Positions 35,313 to 45,554 of a DNA stretch of 64,000 nucleotides are shown here, piece after piece. The stretch's first letter is position 1. Every line of letters starts with the position of its first letter. Origin of the DNA: Methylocaldum szegediense (GTDB lineage: Bacteria; Pseudomonadota; Gammaproteobacteria; Methylococcales; Methylococcaceae); the NCBI RefSeq assembly GCF_949769195.1, contig NZ_OX458333.1, positions 2,232,001-2,296,000 of the forward strand. Direction: 5' to 3'. A program made the translations under genes and the position numbers. The notes beneath the pieces were generated by a model. It worked only from the letters and a program-made list of their open reading frames with translations, had not been told where the DNA came from and did not search any database.

Positions 35313-35737
35313 AAAGATTCCATGTCCATATTGCCGTCGACGATCTCGAAAAGAACATCCGCTTCTACAGCGCCCTTTTCCAGGCCGAACCCAGCGTCCA
35401 GAAAGACGATTATGCCAAGTGGATGCTGGACGATCCCCGTATCAACTTCGCCATATCCGCCCGTGGCAACCGGCTCGGCCTGAATCACCTGGGGCTCCAG
35501 GTCGATTCCGGCGAGGAATTGGAGCAGGTCAACCAGGGCCTTAGCGCGGCCGCCTTGCCGGTTACTGCACAAAAGCAGGCCGCCTGCTGCTATGCCCGGT
35601 CCGACAAATACTGGACGGTCGATCCCCAAGGCATCGCCTGGGAGGCTTTTCACACCCTGAGCGACATACCGACCTTCGGCAAAGACACGGCCATTCAAAT
35701 CAAATCGGCTTCGAGCTGTTGCCAACCCGCCGAATGA
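35309..35737 (+). CDS. arsI: ArsI-like C-As lyase (glyoxalase/VOC fold, CadI family)
   Basis: A 142-residue extradiol-dioxygenase/VOC protein of the ArsI/CadI group. Visible residues include the metal-ligand set (His in [10 protein letters not shown], His in LNHLGLQV, Glu in AWEAFHT), the vicinal cysteine pair in [19 protein letters not shown] that binds trivalent organoarsenic in ArsI, and a C-terminal SSCCQ. ArsI cleaves the C-As bond of methylarsenite to give arsenite. It is coupled to arsR and arsC by 4-base overlaps. The alternative name is cadmium-induced protein CadI. Confidence 0.85.
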   Translation: MKRFHVHIAVDDLEKNIRFYSALFQAEPSVQKDDYAKWMLDDPRINFAISARGNRLGLNHLGLQVDSGEELEQVNQGLSAAALPVTAQKQAACCYARSDKYWTVDPQGIAWEAFHTLSDIPTFGKDTAIQIKSASSCCQPAE

Positions 35738-36240
35738 GGAAGCCGCCCGTGACCCCGCGTCCGCTGAACATTCTCGTACTCTGCACCGGCAATTCCTGCC
35801 GCAGCATTTTGGGCGAAGCCCTGATCAACCGGCTGGGCGCGGACCGCTTCCGCGCCTTCAGCGCCGGCAGCCACCCGACCGGCCGGGTCAACCCAAACGC
35901 CCTGGCGACGCTGGCGCGCCACGGCCTGCCGACCGAAGGCTATGCCAGCAAGTCCTGGGACGCGCTCGAAGGTACGCGGATCGACATCCTGATTACGGTC
36001 TGCGATTCGGCGGCCGGAGAAGCCTGCCCGGTTTACCTGGGATCGGCGGTGCGCGGGCACTGGGGCTTGCCGGACCCGGCCCGTGTCGCCGGCAGCCCCG
36101 AGACAATCGAAGCTGCGTTCGAGGCAACCTATGTCGCGCTCGAAAAGCGCATCCGCCAATTATTAGCACTGCCAGTGGAAACGCTATCCCGGTCGGAATT
36201 GACCGAGGCAATCAATCGGATCGGCGCGGAAACCCATTGA
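35734..36240 (+). CDS. arsC: Arsenate reductase, LMW-phosphatase type
   Basis: A 168-residue ArsC with the CX5R active-site loop in [18 protein letters not shown] and the resolving cysteines in [15 protein letters not shown], so it is probably thioredoxin-linked. It also has the HWGLPDPA segment of the family. It reduces As(V) to As(III) for export by Acr3. The ATG at 35734 overlaps the arsI stop (ATGA). The length is somewhat longer than the usual 130-140 residues owing to short extensions at both ends. Confidence 0.93.
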   Translation: MRKPPVTPRPLNILVLCTGNSCRSILGEALINRLGADRFRAFSAGSHPTGRVNPNALATLARHGLPTEGYASKSWDALEGTRIDILITVCDSAAGEACPVYLGSAVRGHWGLPDPARVAGSPETIEAAFEATYVALEKRIRQLLALPVETLSRSELTEAINRIGAETH

Positions 36241-36260
36241 TTAGCTTAAGAGATACTGTC

Positions 36261-37396
<1,136 letters not shown>

Positions 37397-37400
<4 letters not shown>

Positions 37401-38233
37401 ATGATCTGGAAGAAGCAAAAGCCCGAGCCGCCAAGGCCTACAATGCCGCAGCCGATTACTTCGACCATCCCGTCAGTTCCTTTTGGCACGGCTTCGGAAA
37501 GCAGACCGTAGAGCGGCTCGACCTGCTCCCTGGTGAACGGGTGCTGGACGTCTGTTCCGGCAGCGGGGGTTCCGCATTACCCGCGGCGGAGCGGGTAGGC
37601 CCGAAGGGCAAAGTGGTTGCGGCCGATCTCGCGGAAAACCTGATTGCCCTGGCTCGGGCTAAGGCGAACGCCAGAGGCTTGGAGAACATCGAATTCCGGG
37701 TCGACGACATGCTCGCCCTGGGCTATCCCGATGCCAGTTTCGACGCGGTGGTCTGCGTCTTTGGCATCTTCTTCGTCCCCGACATGGCCACAGCGGCAAG
37801 GGAGTTATGGCGCATGGTCCGGCCCGGCGGCCGTCTGGCCATCACCACCTGGGGCCCTAATCTGTTCGAGCCGGCCAACAGCGTTTTCTGGGATCTCATC
37901 CGGCAGGAACGGCCCGATCTCCACCGCGGCTTCAACCCTTGGGACCGCATTTCCGAGCCGTCCGGCCTACGGGACATGCTCGCGGATGCCGGTATTCACA
38001 CTGAAAACATCGTCGCAGAACCCGGCACCCATCCCTTGAATGCGCCGGACGACTGGTGGGCCATCGCCATGGGCAGCGGCTACCGGGGCACCCTGGAACA
38101 ACTGGATGCCGAGACCTTCGCCCGTGTACGCGAGGGTAGTCTGTCCCGTCTACGCCAGGAGCGAGTCGGCGCCATCGAGACAAATGTCATTTATGCCGTG
38201 GCTACGAAAGGAACACGGACCATTCGCGGATGA
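37397..38233 (+). CDS. SAM-dependent methyltransferase in the ars operon
   Basis: A 278-residue class I methyltransferase of the UbiE/COQ5-like group. It has motif [61 protein letters not shown] and [15 protein letters not shown]. It is translationally coupled to acr3. It lacks the set of conserved cysteines of ArsM, so it is not a standard arsenite methyltransferase. Its position suggests an arsenic-related substrate, but that is inferred. Confidence 0.8.
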
Positions 38234-38252
38234 ATTGATAGGAGATCGTGTC

Positions 38253-38789
38253 ATGCAATGCTGCAATCGAGGTTTTCGGGCCCTTGCCGGAGCCATTCTC
38301 GTGTTAGGGATGTCCGCGACCGTGCCGGCACAAACGGCAAGTCCGGAACGAGTGGAGGAAGTCGCTAAACGCGGGGCCGAAGTCATGCCTTTCGACCTCA
38401 AGCAAACCCAGCACGTTTTCACCAAGACAGAAACGGGCGGGGTACAGCAGGTTGTCGCCAGAGACTCGGCCATTGCCGAACAGATCGAACTCATCCGCCA
38501 GCACCTGACGAAGATTTCCCAGGAATTCGCCCGCGGCGATTTTTCCGATCCGGCACGCATCCATGGGGAAAACATGCCGGGACTCGCCGAGCTGAGGAGT
38601 GCCCCGCCGGGGAAATTACGCGTGGCATACCGCGAGCTTCCGAACGGGGCCGAGATCGCTTATTCATCCGACGATCCGGCCCTGATCGCCGCCGTGCACC
38701 GCTGGTTCGACGCACAGCTCGCCGAACACGGTCCCGACGCCATGCCCGGACACCCTCACGGGACGATGCACCCCATGCACAAAAACTAG
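38253..38789 (+). CDS. Exported protein of unknown function at the end of the ars operon
   Basis: A 178-residue protein with a signal peptide (CNRGFRALAGAILVLGMSATVPA). The mature part has 'VMPFDLKQTQHVFTKTETGGVQQVVARD', a helical segment (IAEQIELIRQHLTKISQEFARGDFSDPARIHG), 'GLAELRSAPPGKLRVAYRELPNGAEIAYSS' and a His/Met-rich end (MPGHPHGTMHPMH) that could bind a metal. It is 19 bases after the methyltransferase, with a GGAG Shine-Dalgarno sequence. I recognise the general type as uncharacterised secreted proteins near metal resistance genes, with no assigned function. Confidence 0.7.
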   Translation: MQCCNRGFRALAGAILVLGMSATVPAQTASPERVEEVAKRGAEVMPFDLKQTQHVFTKTETGGVQQVVARDSAIAEQIELIRQHLTKISQEFARGDFSDPARIHGENMPGLAELRSAPPGKLRVAYRELPNGAEIAYSSDDPALIAAVHRWFDAQLAEHGPDAMPGHPHGTMHPMHKN

Positions 38790-39049
38790 CCGAAGTCTGT
38801 AAGCTGGGCTGAGGACCGAAACCCGGCATTTCCGCGCGATTGCCGTGATTCCTTCGTCTCCCGGTCTACCGCGTCGCGCCTCTCACGGAACCCGCTATTG
38901 CGCCCAGGCTTGGTTCCCGAGTTCGCCTCCCCTTGCGCCGAGCAGCACCGCGCTTCGTCCGGCGTAAAAAATCCTTGTCCGGACGCGTGGTCAGTTTCGC
39001 TCAACGGGCTGTCTAATAAACTGTTAATGTCAAGCTACGAGGATGCATC

Positions 39050-39469
39050 ATGAGCCATCAGAATCCAGGTAACGAGTCGCGCGATGTGTCTCAAATGACG
39101 CAATTCGGCATCTTTTATCCGCTCGGCTATCTCGTGGTCGCATTTCCGGACGAGAAAGATGCTCGGCAGGTGCAACGCGATCTCATGACCGGTGGGTACG
39201 ATGAGGCGGATTGTCAGTTTTTTTCCAGTACCGAGGTGGCGTCCGCCGCGCAGCACAATCTCGCGGAGAATACGGGCTTTCTGGCACGATTGGGCTGGGC
39301 CGACGAGGCCGTGCAGGCCCATCTGGACGCGGCCAAGCAAGGCTCGGCATTCCTGCTGATCTATGCGCCTACCGATATCGAGACCGCACGGGCGCTAAAC
39401 GTGATCCGCCGCGTGCCGTTCGAGTTTGCGCACCGTTACCACCGTTTCGCGATCGAAGAACTGCATTGA
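39050..39469 (+). CDS. Hypothetical protein
   Basis: A 139-residue soluble protein without signal or membrane segment. It has a short alpha/beta pattern: 'LGYLVVAFPDEKDARQVQRDLMTGGYDEADCQFFSS', then a helical part and 'GSAFLLIYAPTDIETARALNVIRRVPFEFAHRYHRFAIEEL'. The first part recalls stress proteins of the 'general stress protein 17M' kind, but I cannot assign it. The ATG is preceded by GAGG. It stands alone between the ars operon and a flavin reductase gene. Confidence 0.6.
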   Translation: MSHQNPGNESRDVSQMTQFGIFYPLGYLVVAFPDEKDARQVQRDLMTGGYDEADCQFFSSTEVASAAQHNLAENTGFLARLGWADEAVQAHLDAAKQGSAFLLIYAPTDIETARALNVIRRVPFEFAHRYHRFAIEELH

Positions 39470-39532
39470 TTAAGACTTAGGCAGCGTTGCCTTACGGTGC
39501 TTGGCGCCTTCTCCCTTCGGGATGTCGTAAAA

Positions 39533-39590
39533 GTAGGCTGGGACGATAACGGACTCAAAATGCCGGGTTTCGTTCCTCGACCCAGCCTAC
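39533..39590. repeat. REP-like hairpin
   Basis: GTAGGCTGGG (39533-39542) and CCCAGCCTAC (39581-39590) are perfect 10-bp arms around a 38-base loop. It is an intergenic palindromic repeat of the kind common in this window. Confidence 0.6.
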
Positions 39591-39700
39591 GTCCTTAGCT
39601 CTTACGCACGCTTCGTCGACAAGAGACGCGACTAAAGCGACATGCGGGAGATGGGTCCTCAGCTTCTACGAGCCCGATAGAGTCAATGAAGGAGATCATC

Positions 39701-40252
39701 ATGAGCGGATATCAGATCGCCGTCATCGTCGGCAGCCTTCGCAAGGAATCGTTCAACCGCAAGCTGGCGGACGCCGTCATCAGGCTTGCGCCCGCGGAAT
39801 TCTCGTTCAAGCAGCTGAAAATCGACGACTTGCCGCTCTACAACCAGGATGATGACGGGAATCAGGCCGAGCCGGTCAAGCGGCTAAAGAACGAGATCAA
39901 AGCTGCCCAAGGACTGCTGTTCGTCACGCCCGAATACAACCGATCTATTCCCGGAGTGCTCAAGAACGCCATCGACCATGCATCGCGCCCCTATGGCCAG
40001 AACGCCTGGGCGGGCAAGCCCGCCGGCGTGTTGGGGGCATCGATCGGCGCGATCGGCACGGCCATAGCGCAACAGCATCTGCGCAATGTTCTCGCCTACC
40101 TGGATGTGCCGGCACTGGGGCAGCCGGAAGCGTTCATTCAAGTCCGGGAAGGGCTGTTCGATGAAGACGGAAATATCGGTGCAGCCAGCAAGGATTTTCT
40201 GCAAGACTGGATGGACCGGTATGTTGCCTGGGTGAAAAAGCACGCCGGCTGA
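39701..40252 (+). CDS. NAD(P)H-dependent FMN reductase (ChrR/YieF-like)
   Basis: A 183-residue flavodoxin-fold reductase: IAVIVGSLRKESFNRKLADAVIRLAP (FMN phosphate loop), LPLYNQDDDG, LLFVTPEYNRSIPGVLKNAIDHASRPYG, and KPAGVLGASIGAIGTAIAQQHLRNVLAYL. Members reduce quinones, chromate or free FMN. It could supply reduced flavin to the two LLM monooxygenases, but it is 20 kb away and no link is shown. ATG 39701 follows AAGGAG. Confidence 0.92.
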   Translation: MSGYQIAVIVGSLRKESFNRKLADAVIRLAPAEFSFKQLKIDDLPLYNQDDDGNQAEPVKRLKNEIKAAQGLLFVTPEYNRSIPGVLKNAIDHASRPYGQNAWAGKPAGVLGASIGAIGTAIAQQHLRNVLAYLDVPALGQPEAFIQVREGLFDEDGNIGAASKDFLQDWMDRYVAWVKKHAG

Positions 40253-40274
40253 TTCGTAAAACCCGCACCGCAAG

Positions 40275-40298
40275 CAAGACCCGCTTGGGTCTTGTTTT
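40275..40298 (+). terminator. Rho-independent terminator after the FMN reductase gene
   Basis: CAAGACCC-GCTT-GGGTCTTG is a perfect 8-bp stem followed by TTTT, 23 bases after the stop codon. Confidence 0.75.
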
Positions 40299-40665
40299 CG
40301 CGGATGATGAAAAACATGCCCGCAGTACATCGGCGGTGTCGGCAACACTCCGAAAGTTTCCGGTCGAGACCGGGTCTCCGATGACGGAAACGGCCGCCAG
40401 AGGGAAGATCGTTTCGGCCGATAGCGTTGACCGCGAAAGCCGAAAACCCGCGGCCGCCTGGCGCCACGCCCGGCGAAACCGTCCCTGATTAGCGGCCGTA
40501 CCAAAATTCCGCGCGCCCCTCGGCCGCCGGAGCGGCGGCTTCACCGCCCCGGGTCGAGGGCGAGCGGTTTGGTCTCCGTGCCGCGAAGGCTACAATGATC
40601 GCTTCGCCTCGGTCCTCCGCCCGCGAGTGCCCATGGCAAATCCTGATTCGCCCCGGAGATTTTTC

Positions 40666-42354
40666 ATGAACACCCCGAAAAAACGCATCCTCATCGTCGG
40701 CGGCGTCGCCGGCGGCGCCACCTGCGCGGCTCGGGCGCGCCGGCTCTGCGAGACCTGCGACATTCTCGTATTCGAGCGCGGACCGCATGTGTCCTTCGCC
40801 AACTGCGGCCTGCCCTATTTCGTGGGCGACGTGATCGCATCGGAAGCCAAGCTGCTGGTGGTGAGTCCCGAGGACTTCCGGAACCGTTTCAACATCGACG
40901 TGCACACCGAAACCGAGGTCACCCGCATCGATCGTCACTCCAAAACGATCGAGGCGCGCGATCTCAAAACCGGCGCGGTGCGGCAGGAACCTTATGACGC
41001 GCTGGTCCTCGCGACCGGTGCCAAACCCGTCCGACCGCCTTTGCCCGGAATCGACCTGCCCGGCATCCACGTACTGCGCACCATTCCGGACAGCCGGAAG
41101 ATCAAGACTGCAACGGCCAGAGCTTCGCGTGCGCTGATCGTGGGCGGAGGATTCATAGGTCTCGAAATGGCCGAGAATCTGGTCGGGCTGGGGCTCGAGG
41201 TGATTTTGCTGGAATTGGCCGATCAGGTCTTGCCGCCGCTGGATCCCGAGATGGCGGCCTATGCCGCCGAAAGGCTGAAATCCCGCGGTGTCTGCCTGAG
41301 ACTGGGCGAGGGCGTCTCGGCTTTCGAGAAACACCCCGAACGCGGCTTGAACGTGCTGACATCCAAGGGCTGCACCCTTTCCGCCGACATGGTCATCCTC
41401 GGCATCGGCGTGCGTCCGGAATCGGCACTCGCGGCCGAGGCCGGCCTGGAACTCGGCGCCCTCGGCGGTATCCGCGTCGACGAGTACATGCGCACCAGCG
41501 ATCCCGCCATCTGGGCGGTAGGCGACGTGGTCGAGGTGAAGAATCTCGTCACCGGGGAATGGCAGCTCGTTCCCTTGGCCGGTCCCGCCAATCGGCAAGG
41601 GCGCGTCGCGGCCACCGCCATTCTTCATCATTTCGATCGCAACGACGATAATCAGCCGCCCCTGAAATTCGATGGCGTGCTCGGAACCGCCGTGTGTGAA
41701 GTATTCGGTCTCACCATCGCCTGCACCGGCGCCAACGAAAAACTGCTCAGGCGAGCCGGCATGAACTATCAAATGATCTACCTGCATCCCGGCCACCATG
41801 CGAGCTATTTCCCCGGTGCCAGGCCGATCCACATGAAACTGCTTTTCTCCAAAGCCGACGGCAGAATTCTCGGCGCCCAAGCCGTGGGCGAACTCGATGT
41901 GGCACGGCGCATCGATGTGATCGCGACGGCCATGATGCAGGGAGCTTCGGTGTTCGACCTGGAAGATCTGGAGCTTTGCTATGCGCCCCAGTTCGGCGCC
42001 GCCAAGGACCCCGTCAATCTCGCCGGCATGATCGCAGCCAACCATCTGCGCGGGGACTTGCCCCTGGCGGATTGGGACCAACTCGCAACCACCCCTGCCC
42101 TGCTGGTGGACGTTCGAAACGAAACCGAGTTTGCCGGCAGCCACGTCCCGAATGCACGAAACCTGCCTCTCGAAACCCTGCGCGATCGGCTTCACGAATT
42201 GCCCCGCGACCGGGACATCTGGCTGATCTGCGGCGTCGGACAACGCGCTTATTACGCCTTCCGGCTATTGGCGCAGAACGGTTTTCAGGTCAAGGTGCTT
42301 TCCGGTGGGATGCAGACTTATCAGGCCCGGATACGGGCCGGTAATCGATGGTAG
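40666..42354 (+). CDS. CoA-disulfide reductase-like flavoprotein with rhodanese domain
   Basis: A 562-residue pyridine-nucleotide disulfide oxidoreductase fused to a rhodanese domain. It has an FAD Rossmann motif (RILIVGGVAGGATCAARARR), the single redox Cys in SFANCGLPYFVGD, an NAD(P) motif (ALIVGGGFIGLEMAENL) and a second FAD motif (IWAVGDVVE). The C-terminal rhodanese part (from about 465) has DVRNETEFAGSHVPNARNLPL and the active Cys in WLICGVGQRAYYAFRLL. Family members reduce CoA disulfides, persulfides or polysulfide. ATG 40666 begins the FAD fold. Confidence 0.92.
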   Translation: MNTPKKRILIVGGVAGGATCAARARRLCETCDILVFERGPHVSFANCGLPYFVGDVIASEAKLLVVSPEDFRNRFNIDVHTETEVTRIDRHSKTIEARDLKTGAVRQEPYDALVLATGAKPVRPPLPGIDLPGIHVLRTIPDSRKIKTATARASRALIVGGGFIGLEMAENLVGLGLEVILLELADQVLPPLDPEMAAYAAERLKSRGVCLRLGEGVSAFEKHPERGLNVLTSKGCTLSADMVILGIGVRPESALAAEAGLELGALGGIRVDEYMRTSDPAIWAVGDVVEVKNLVTGEWQLVPLAGPANRQGRVAATAILHHFDRNDDNQPPLKFDGVLGTAVCEVFGLTIACTGANEKLLRRAGMNYQMIYLHPGHHASYFPGARPIHMKLLFSKADGRILGAQAVGELDVARRIDVIATAMMQGASVFDLEDLELCYAPQFGAAKDPVNLAGMIAANHLRGDLPLADWDQLATTPALLVDVRNETEFAGSHVPNARNLPLETLRDRLHELPRDRDIWLICGVGQRAYYAFRLLAQNGFQVKVLSGGMQTYQARIRAGNRW

Positions 42355-42681
42355 TTGAGCACAGCCGTCCGCAAAGGCCAACCAGGGTCTCTTTTCAAAT
42401 CGTAAGCATTCGATGAGAGCCCCGTATAGGCGCTTCATTGGCTTTTAGGTATCGCGGGGCCTGGGCGTGCAAAGTCATCCGCGTTTATCCGCCACTGGCA
42501 GCTTCTGACAACTTGGCGGACGGAGTTGGCGAAGAGGCCGCCGTATTTCGGCACCTCGGCGATGATTTCGGCCTGAAAATCCGTCAGGCCTGCCGGCGTT
42601 CGCGGGCGAGCAGCGAGGCGCGATTCTTGGTATTTGTTATCGATGGCCCGGGCAAGGCAAGCAGCGGTTCGGAGCGATCTC
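42355..42681. other. Intergenic region, no feature seen
   Basis: About 327 bases between the convergent disulfide reductase and merR genes. I see no credible gene and no strong hairpin. Confidence 0.35.
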
Positions 42682-43083
42682 CTAATTCTGCGCCAGGGAC
42701 CGGATGATCGGACAAGGGGTTTGTCCCGCTCCTTCATCGCATTGATGCACGAGTTCTTTCAGGACATCGCGCATGGCGCTCAAATCAGCGAGCTTACGCT
42801 CGATCAGGGCTAGCTTACGCACGGCCAGTTCCCGCGTTTCAGAGCAGGCGCAGGCTTCATCGAGCCGAAGCAATACGGCGATTTCTTCCAGAGTGAATCC
42901 CAGCGCCTGCGCCCGCTTGATGAACCGGATCCGTTCGACCGCAGTCACGGGGTAGCGACGCGCTCCGTCCAGCGGTTTGTCGGGCTGATCCAACAACCCT
43001 CTCCGCTGATAATAGCGGACGGTTTCCACGTTCACTCCGGCTTGCTTGGCCAGGCGTCCAATGGTGAATGTCGGCGCCTTCAT
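42682..43083 (-). CDS. merR: Mercury-responsive regulator MerR
   Basis: A 133-residue MerR-family regulator with the N-terminal DNA-binding domain [26 protein letters not shown]. It has all three mercury-binding cysteines of true MerR in place: the first in [12 protein letters not shown], the second in [11 protein letters not shown] and the third in [12 protein letters not shown]. It represses and, with Hg(II), activates the divergent merT promoter by untwisting the long spacer. It overlaps the ynfA gene by 4 bases on the same strand, so ynfA lies between merR and its usual operator. Confidence 0.93.
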   Translation of the reverse strand: MKAPTFTIGRLAKQAGVNVETVRYYQRRGLLDQPDKPLDGARRYPVTAVERIRFIKRAQALGFTLEEIAVLLRLDEACACSETRELAVRKLALIERKLADLSAMRDVLKELVHQCDEGAGQTPCPIIRSLAQN

Positions 43084-43403
43084 GATCGCGGCCCCCACAG
43101 GATGATGGCCGCCCCCACCAGACAAACAGTCGCCCCGATGATGTCCCAATGATCGGGCCGATGGCCTTCGACCCACCAAAGCCACGCCAGCGAAGCGGCG
43201 ATGTACACGCCGCCATAGACCGCATAGGCCCGGCCCGCCGCCTCGACTTCGACTCGGGTCAACAACCAGGCGAACAGGCATAGGCTGACGATGCCGGCAT
43301 TGAGCCACGGCCAAGGCTTGCCCAACCTCCAGACACTCCAGAAAGCAAAGCAGCCAGCGATTTCGAAGAAGGCAGCCAGGGTAAAAAACAGAGAAGTGGT
43401 CAT
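43080..43403 (-). CDS. YnfA-family (UPF0060) small membrane protein
   Basis: A 107-residue protein with four membrane segments ([85 protein letters not shown]). It is a UPF0060/YnfA protein, a group related to small multidrug-resistance-like transporters. ATG 43403 is directly right of the mer operator region, so it is the first gene of the merR transcript, an unusual arrangement for a mer locus. Its role in metal resistance is unknown. Confidence 0.9.
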   Translation of the reverse strand: MTTSLFFTLAAFFEIAGCFAFWSVWRLGKPWPWLNAGIVSLCLFAWLLTRVEVEAAGRAYAVYGGVYIAASLAWLWWVEGHRPDHWDIIGATVCLVGAAIILWGPRS

Positions 43404-43419
43404 CTCGTCAAAAAACCGC

Positions 43420-43450
43420 TTGATTCCGTACCATGGTACGGCATTTAGAC
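43420..43450 (+). promoter_or_regulatory. MerR-controlled mer promoter/operator
   Basis: TTGATT (-35, 43420-43425), then a perfect 16-bp palindrome CCGTACCATGGTACGG (43426-43441), then TTAGAC (-10, 43445-43450). The 19-bp -35/-10 spacing and the operator are nearly those of Tn501/Tn21 (CCGTACATGAGTACGG). It drives merTP to the right and overlaps the promoter region of ynfA-merR to the left. Confidence 0.85.
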
Positions 43451-43482
43451 TCAAGCCAACACTACCGGTTTGGAGATGCAAA

Positions 43483-43830
43483 ATGTCCTCACTGAACGCA
43501 AAAAGCTCGCTGATGATTGGCGCGATGGCCGCAATCGGCGCCTCGCTGTGTTGTCTCGGACCCTTGCTCCTGCTCTCCTTGGGCATCGGCGGCGCCTGGA
43601 TCAGCGGCTTAACCGCCTTGCAGCCTTTCCGCCCCCTTTTTGTGGCGGCTGCGCTGCTGTTCATCGCTCTGGCATTCCGCAAGCTTTACCTCACACCTCA
43701 GGTCTGCGAACCCACCTCAGCCTGCCGCGCCGCCTCGATCATCAAGCAACAGCGTCTGACCTTCTGGGTAGTCAGCTTGTTATCGCTCGGGCTCATGGCC
43801 GGACCATGGATCGCACCACTTTTCTACTGA
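43483..43830 (+). CDS. merT: Mercuric ion transport protein MerT
   Basis: A 115-residue inner-membrane protein with three membrane segments. The paired cysteines in the first segment ([20 protein letters not shown]) and the cytoplasmic-loop cysteines ([19 protein letters not shown]) are those that relay Hg(II) in MerT. It lies 33 bp downstream of the mer -10. Confidence 0.92.
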   Translation: MSSLNAKSSLMIGAMAAIGASLCCLGPLLLLSLGIGGAWISGLTALQPFRPLFVAAALLFIALAFRKLYLTPQVCEPTSACRAASIIKQQRLTFWVVSLLSLGLMAGPWIAPLFY

Positions 43831-43850
43831 CTGAATAGGAGGACACAACG

Positions 43851-44126
43851 ATGCGCCAGATCATCACGCTCGCGATCGCGTGGCTGCCACTGGTAACGTT
43901 TTCCGGGGAACCACACACCGTCGTGCTCGATGTGCAAAACATGAGTTGTGCGGTCTGCCCGATTACCGTCAGCAAGGCGTTGGAACAGGTACCGGGCGTA
44001 ACAGACGCCAAAATCGATTTCGACCGGAAAACAGCTACGGTCACTTACGATCCGGATCGGACCAGCCCGGCCGCACTTACCAAGGCGACTACGGACGCCG
44101 GCTACCCATCGACTCTTCACCCCTAG
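43851..44126 (+). CDS. merP: Periplasmic mercury-binding protein MerP
   Basis: A 91-residue HMA-domain protein with a short signal peptide (IITLAIAWLPLVTFS) and the GMTCxxC-type motif MSCAVCPITVSKALEQVPGV that binds Hg(II) and hands it to MerT. It lies 20 bp after merT with an AGGAGG Shine-Dalgarno sequence. Confidence 0.93.
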   Translation: MRQIITLAIAWLPLVTFSGEPHTVVLDVQNMSCAVCPITVSKALEQVPGVTDAKIDFDRKTATVTYDPDRTSPAALTKATTDAGYPSTLHP

Positions 44127-44133
44127 GACGACC

Positions 44134-44355
44134 ATGAGCACAGTCATTCTCGAATCCCTTCTCACATGTCCCGCATGCGGTTTTGCTAGGCTGGAAACCA
44201 TGCCGACGGATGCTTGCCAGTTCTATTACGAATGCACCAACTGCAAGACGCTGCTGCGTCCCGAAGCCGGGGATTGCTGCGTGTTCTGTTCCTACGGATC
44301 GGTAAAATGCCCGCCGGTACAGGAACACCGCAAGCATGGGGGATGTTGCGGCTGA
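44134..44355 (+). CDS. Small cysteine-rich mer-associated protein (GDCCVFCSYG motif)
   Basis: A 73-residue protein with eleven cysteines: TCPACG, ACQFYYECTNCKTLLRP, GDCCVFCSYGSVKCPPVQ and a C-terminal GGCCG. The GDCCVFCSYG(S/T)V.CPP(I/V)Q block defines a small family often found with mer genes. It may chaperone mercury or zinc, but no function is established. It starts 7 bases after merP. No merA follows. Confidence 0.85.
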   Translation: MSTVILESLLTCPACGFARLETMPTDACQFYYECTNCKTLLRPEAGDCCVFCSYGSVKCPPVQEHRKHGGCCG

Positions 44356-44481
44356 TGAGGGATTCCGATCGTTCTTCGCAAAAACCGGGAGATCGCCCCT
44401 GAGCGCCCGACGAGTCTGTCCTGAGCGAAGCCGAAGAGCTCGGTGTTGGAGCCTGCCAGGGGCTGAGCCTTTTTATCTCGT

Positions 44482-44512
44482 GCGCCTTCATCGCTGATGT
44501 ACGCTCGAGTCG
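44482..44512. repeat. Solo end of the dispersed repeat family
   Basis: On the minus strand this reads CTCGAGCGTACATCAGCGATGAAGGC, the same as the terminal part (TTCGAGCGT(A/C)CATCAG(C/T)GATGAAAACGC) of the copies at 47184 and 58331. Confidence 0.5.
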
Positions 44513-44585
44513 ATGAAACGCCCGCCGACGCGTACGGCAGAGGCTGGCCAATCGGAGAGATGGGCGGGAAAGCGCCAAAGCCTGA

Positions 44586-45104
44586 CTATTTGATAAGTTC
44601 GCCCTGGAGTTCGAGATCGAAGCCGCAGCTGCGGTCGCCCAGCCCGCCGATGCATGTGACTTCCACGGCCTGGGTGCGCCTTTGCGTGACGTGCTCGACG
44701 ACCCCGGCGATCAACCCGCCCTCGAAATGGCAGAGCGGACGCCCCACGGGCTGGAGGCCGCTGCACGTGACACATTCGTAGACATCGACATGCACCTTGT
44801 CCTTGGCCAGCACGGGGACTTCTATGATCCCGATCTTAAGGGTCGCGCAGAGTCCGAGAAAGTCTTCGAGCTTGACGATTCCGAGCTCCTTGCCCAACTT
44901 CTTGCCGGCGTAATAAGCCATGGCCGAAGCACCCCTGCCGAGTATGTCCTCGATGGCCACCAGTCTCAGCAATCTGAAAAGCGCCACGCCGGCATCGTTG
45001 CCGAGATTGGGACGCACAATCTTCAAAGCGTTTGCGATGTCGACCGTAGGGTACCCGGCTTGGAGCACTTTCGCCGGGTCCGTTGGTGGAGTTGTCGAAT
45101 TCAT
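44586..45104 (-). CDS. V4R-domain (4-vinyl reductase-like) protein
   Basis: A 172-residue protein with a V4R domain: ALFRLLRLVAIEDILGRGASAMAYYAGKKLGKELGI near residues 40-75, then a Cys-bearing C-terminal part VHVDVYECVTCSGLQPVGRPLCHFEGGLIAGVVEHVT and VEVTCIGGLGDRSCGFDLEL. V4R domains bind small hydrophobic molecules or heavy-metal/thiol groups and occur in regulators and bacteriochlorophyll reductases. Here it stands alone. The ATG at 45104 precedes MNSTTPPTDPAK. The function is unknown. Confidence 0.8.
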   Translation of the reverse strand: MNSTTPPTDPAKVLQAGYPTVDIANALKIVRPNLGNDAGVALFRLLRLVAIEDILGRGASAMAYYAGKKLGKELGIVKLEDFLGLCATLKIGIIEVPVLAKDKVHVDVYECVTCSGLQPVGRPLCHFEGGLIAGVVEHVTQRRTQAVEVTCIGGLGDRSCGFDLELQGELIK

Positions 45105-45554
45105 AAAACGATGGTCCTCTTCTGCGCGATCGCTGCTTCGGTGGTGCGACAAACACCTAGAGAAAACGCTCATTTCCCTTGTCCTGCGTCAGTGCACAGC
45201 CATCCGGCACATCCCCGTCTCACTGGTCTAGCTCAAGCATAGATGAAAATGCCGAAATGTCGGAGCTGACCCGGCCCGGTTACGATAACGCCGGCAAAGA
45301 CGAAATTTGACATCCAGAGCAAATTTGCCATAGCTTCATAGCGATGACGCTCGCCCCTACGGCGGAATCTGCAGATCTCGACACACAACAATGGAATCGG
45401 GATTTCCGCCGGGAGACCGCCTTCAATCAGGAAGCCTTTGCCACCCCCTCTCATTGCTTTGCCGGGATCGGACAGCTCGTCCGACCCATCATGGACAGTT
45501 CGGCTTCCGGATAACCGTGATACATGTATTTCGTTTAAAAAATAAGGAAACGCG
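45105..45554. other. Intergenic region, no gene seen
   Basis: 450 bases between divergent genes. I see no credible coding frame. The right part carries the AAGGAAA Shine-Dalgarno sequence of the lipoprotein gene. Confidence 0.35.

Noticed and set aside
40666-42354. MerA (mercuric reductase) for the mer cluster
   Set aside because: The protein has a single-Cys NCGLPYF active site and a rhodanese domain, as in CoA-disulfide reductases, and lacks the paired redox cysteines and C-terminal vicinal Cys of MerA.
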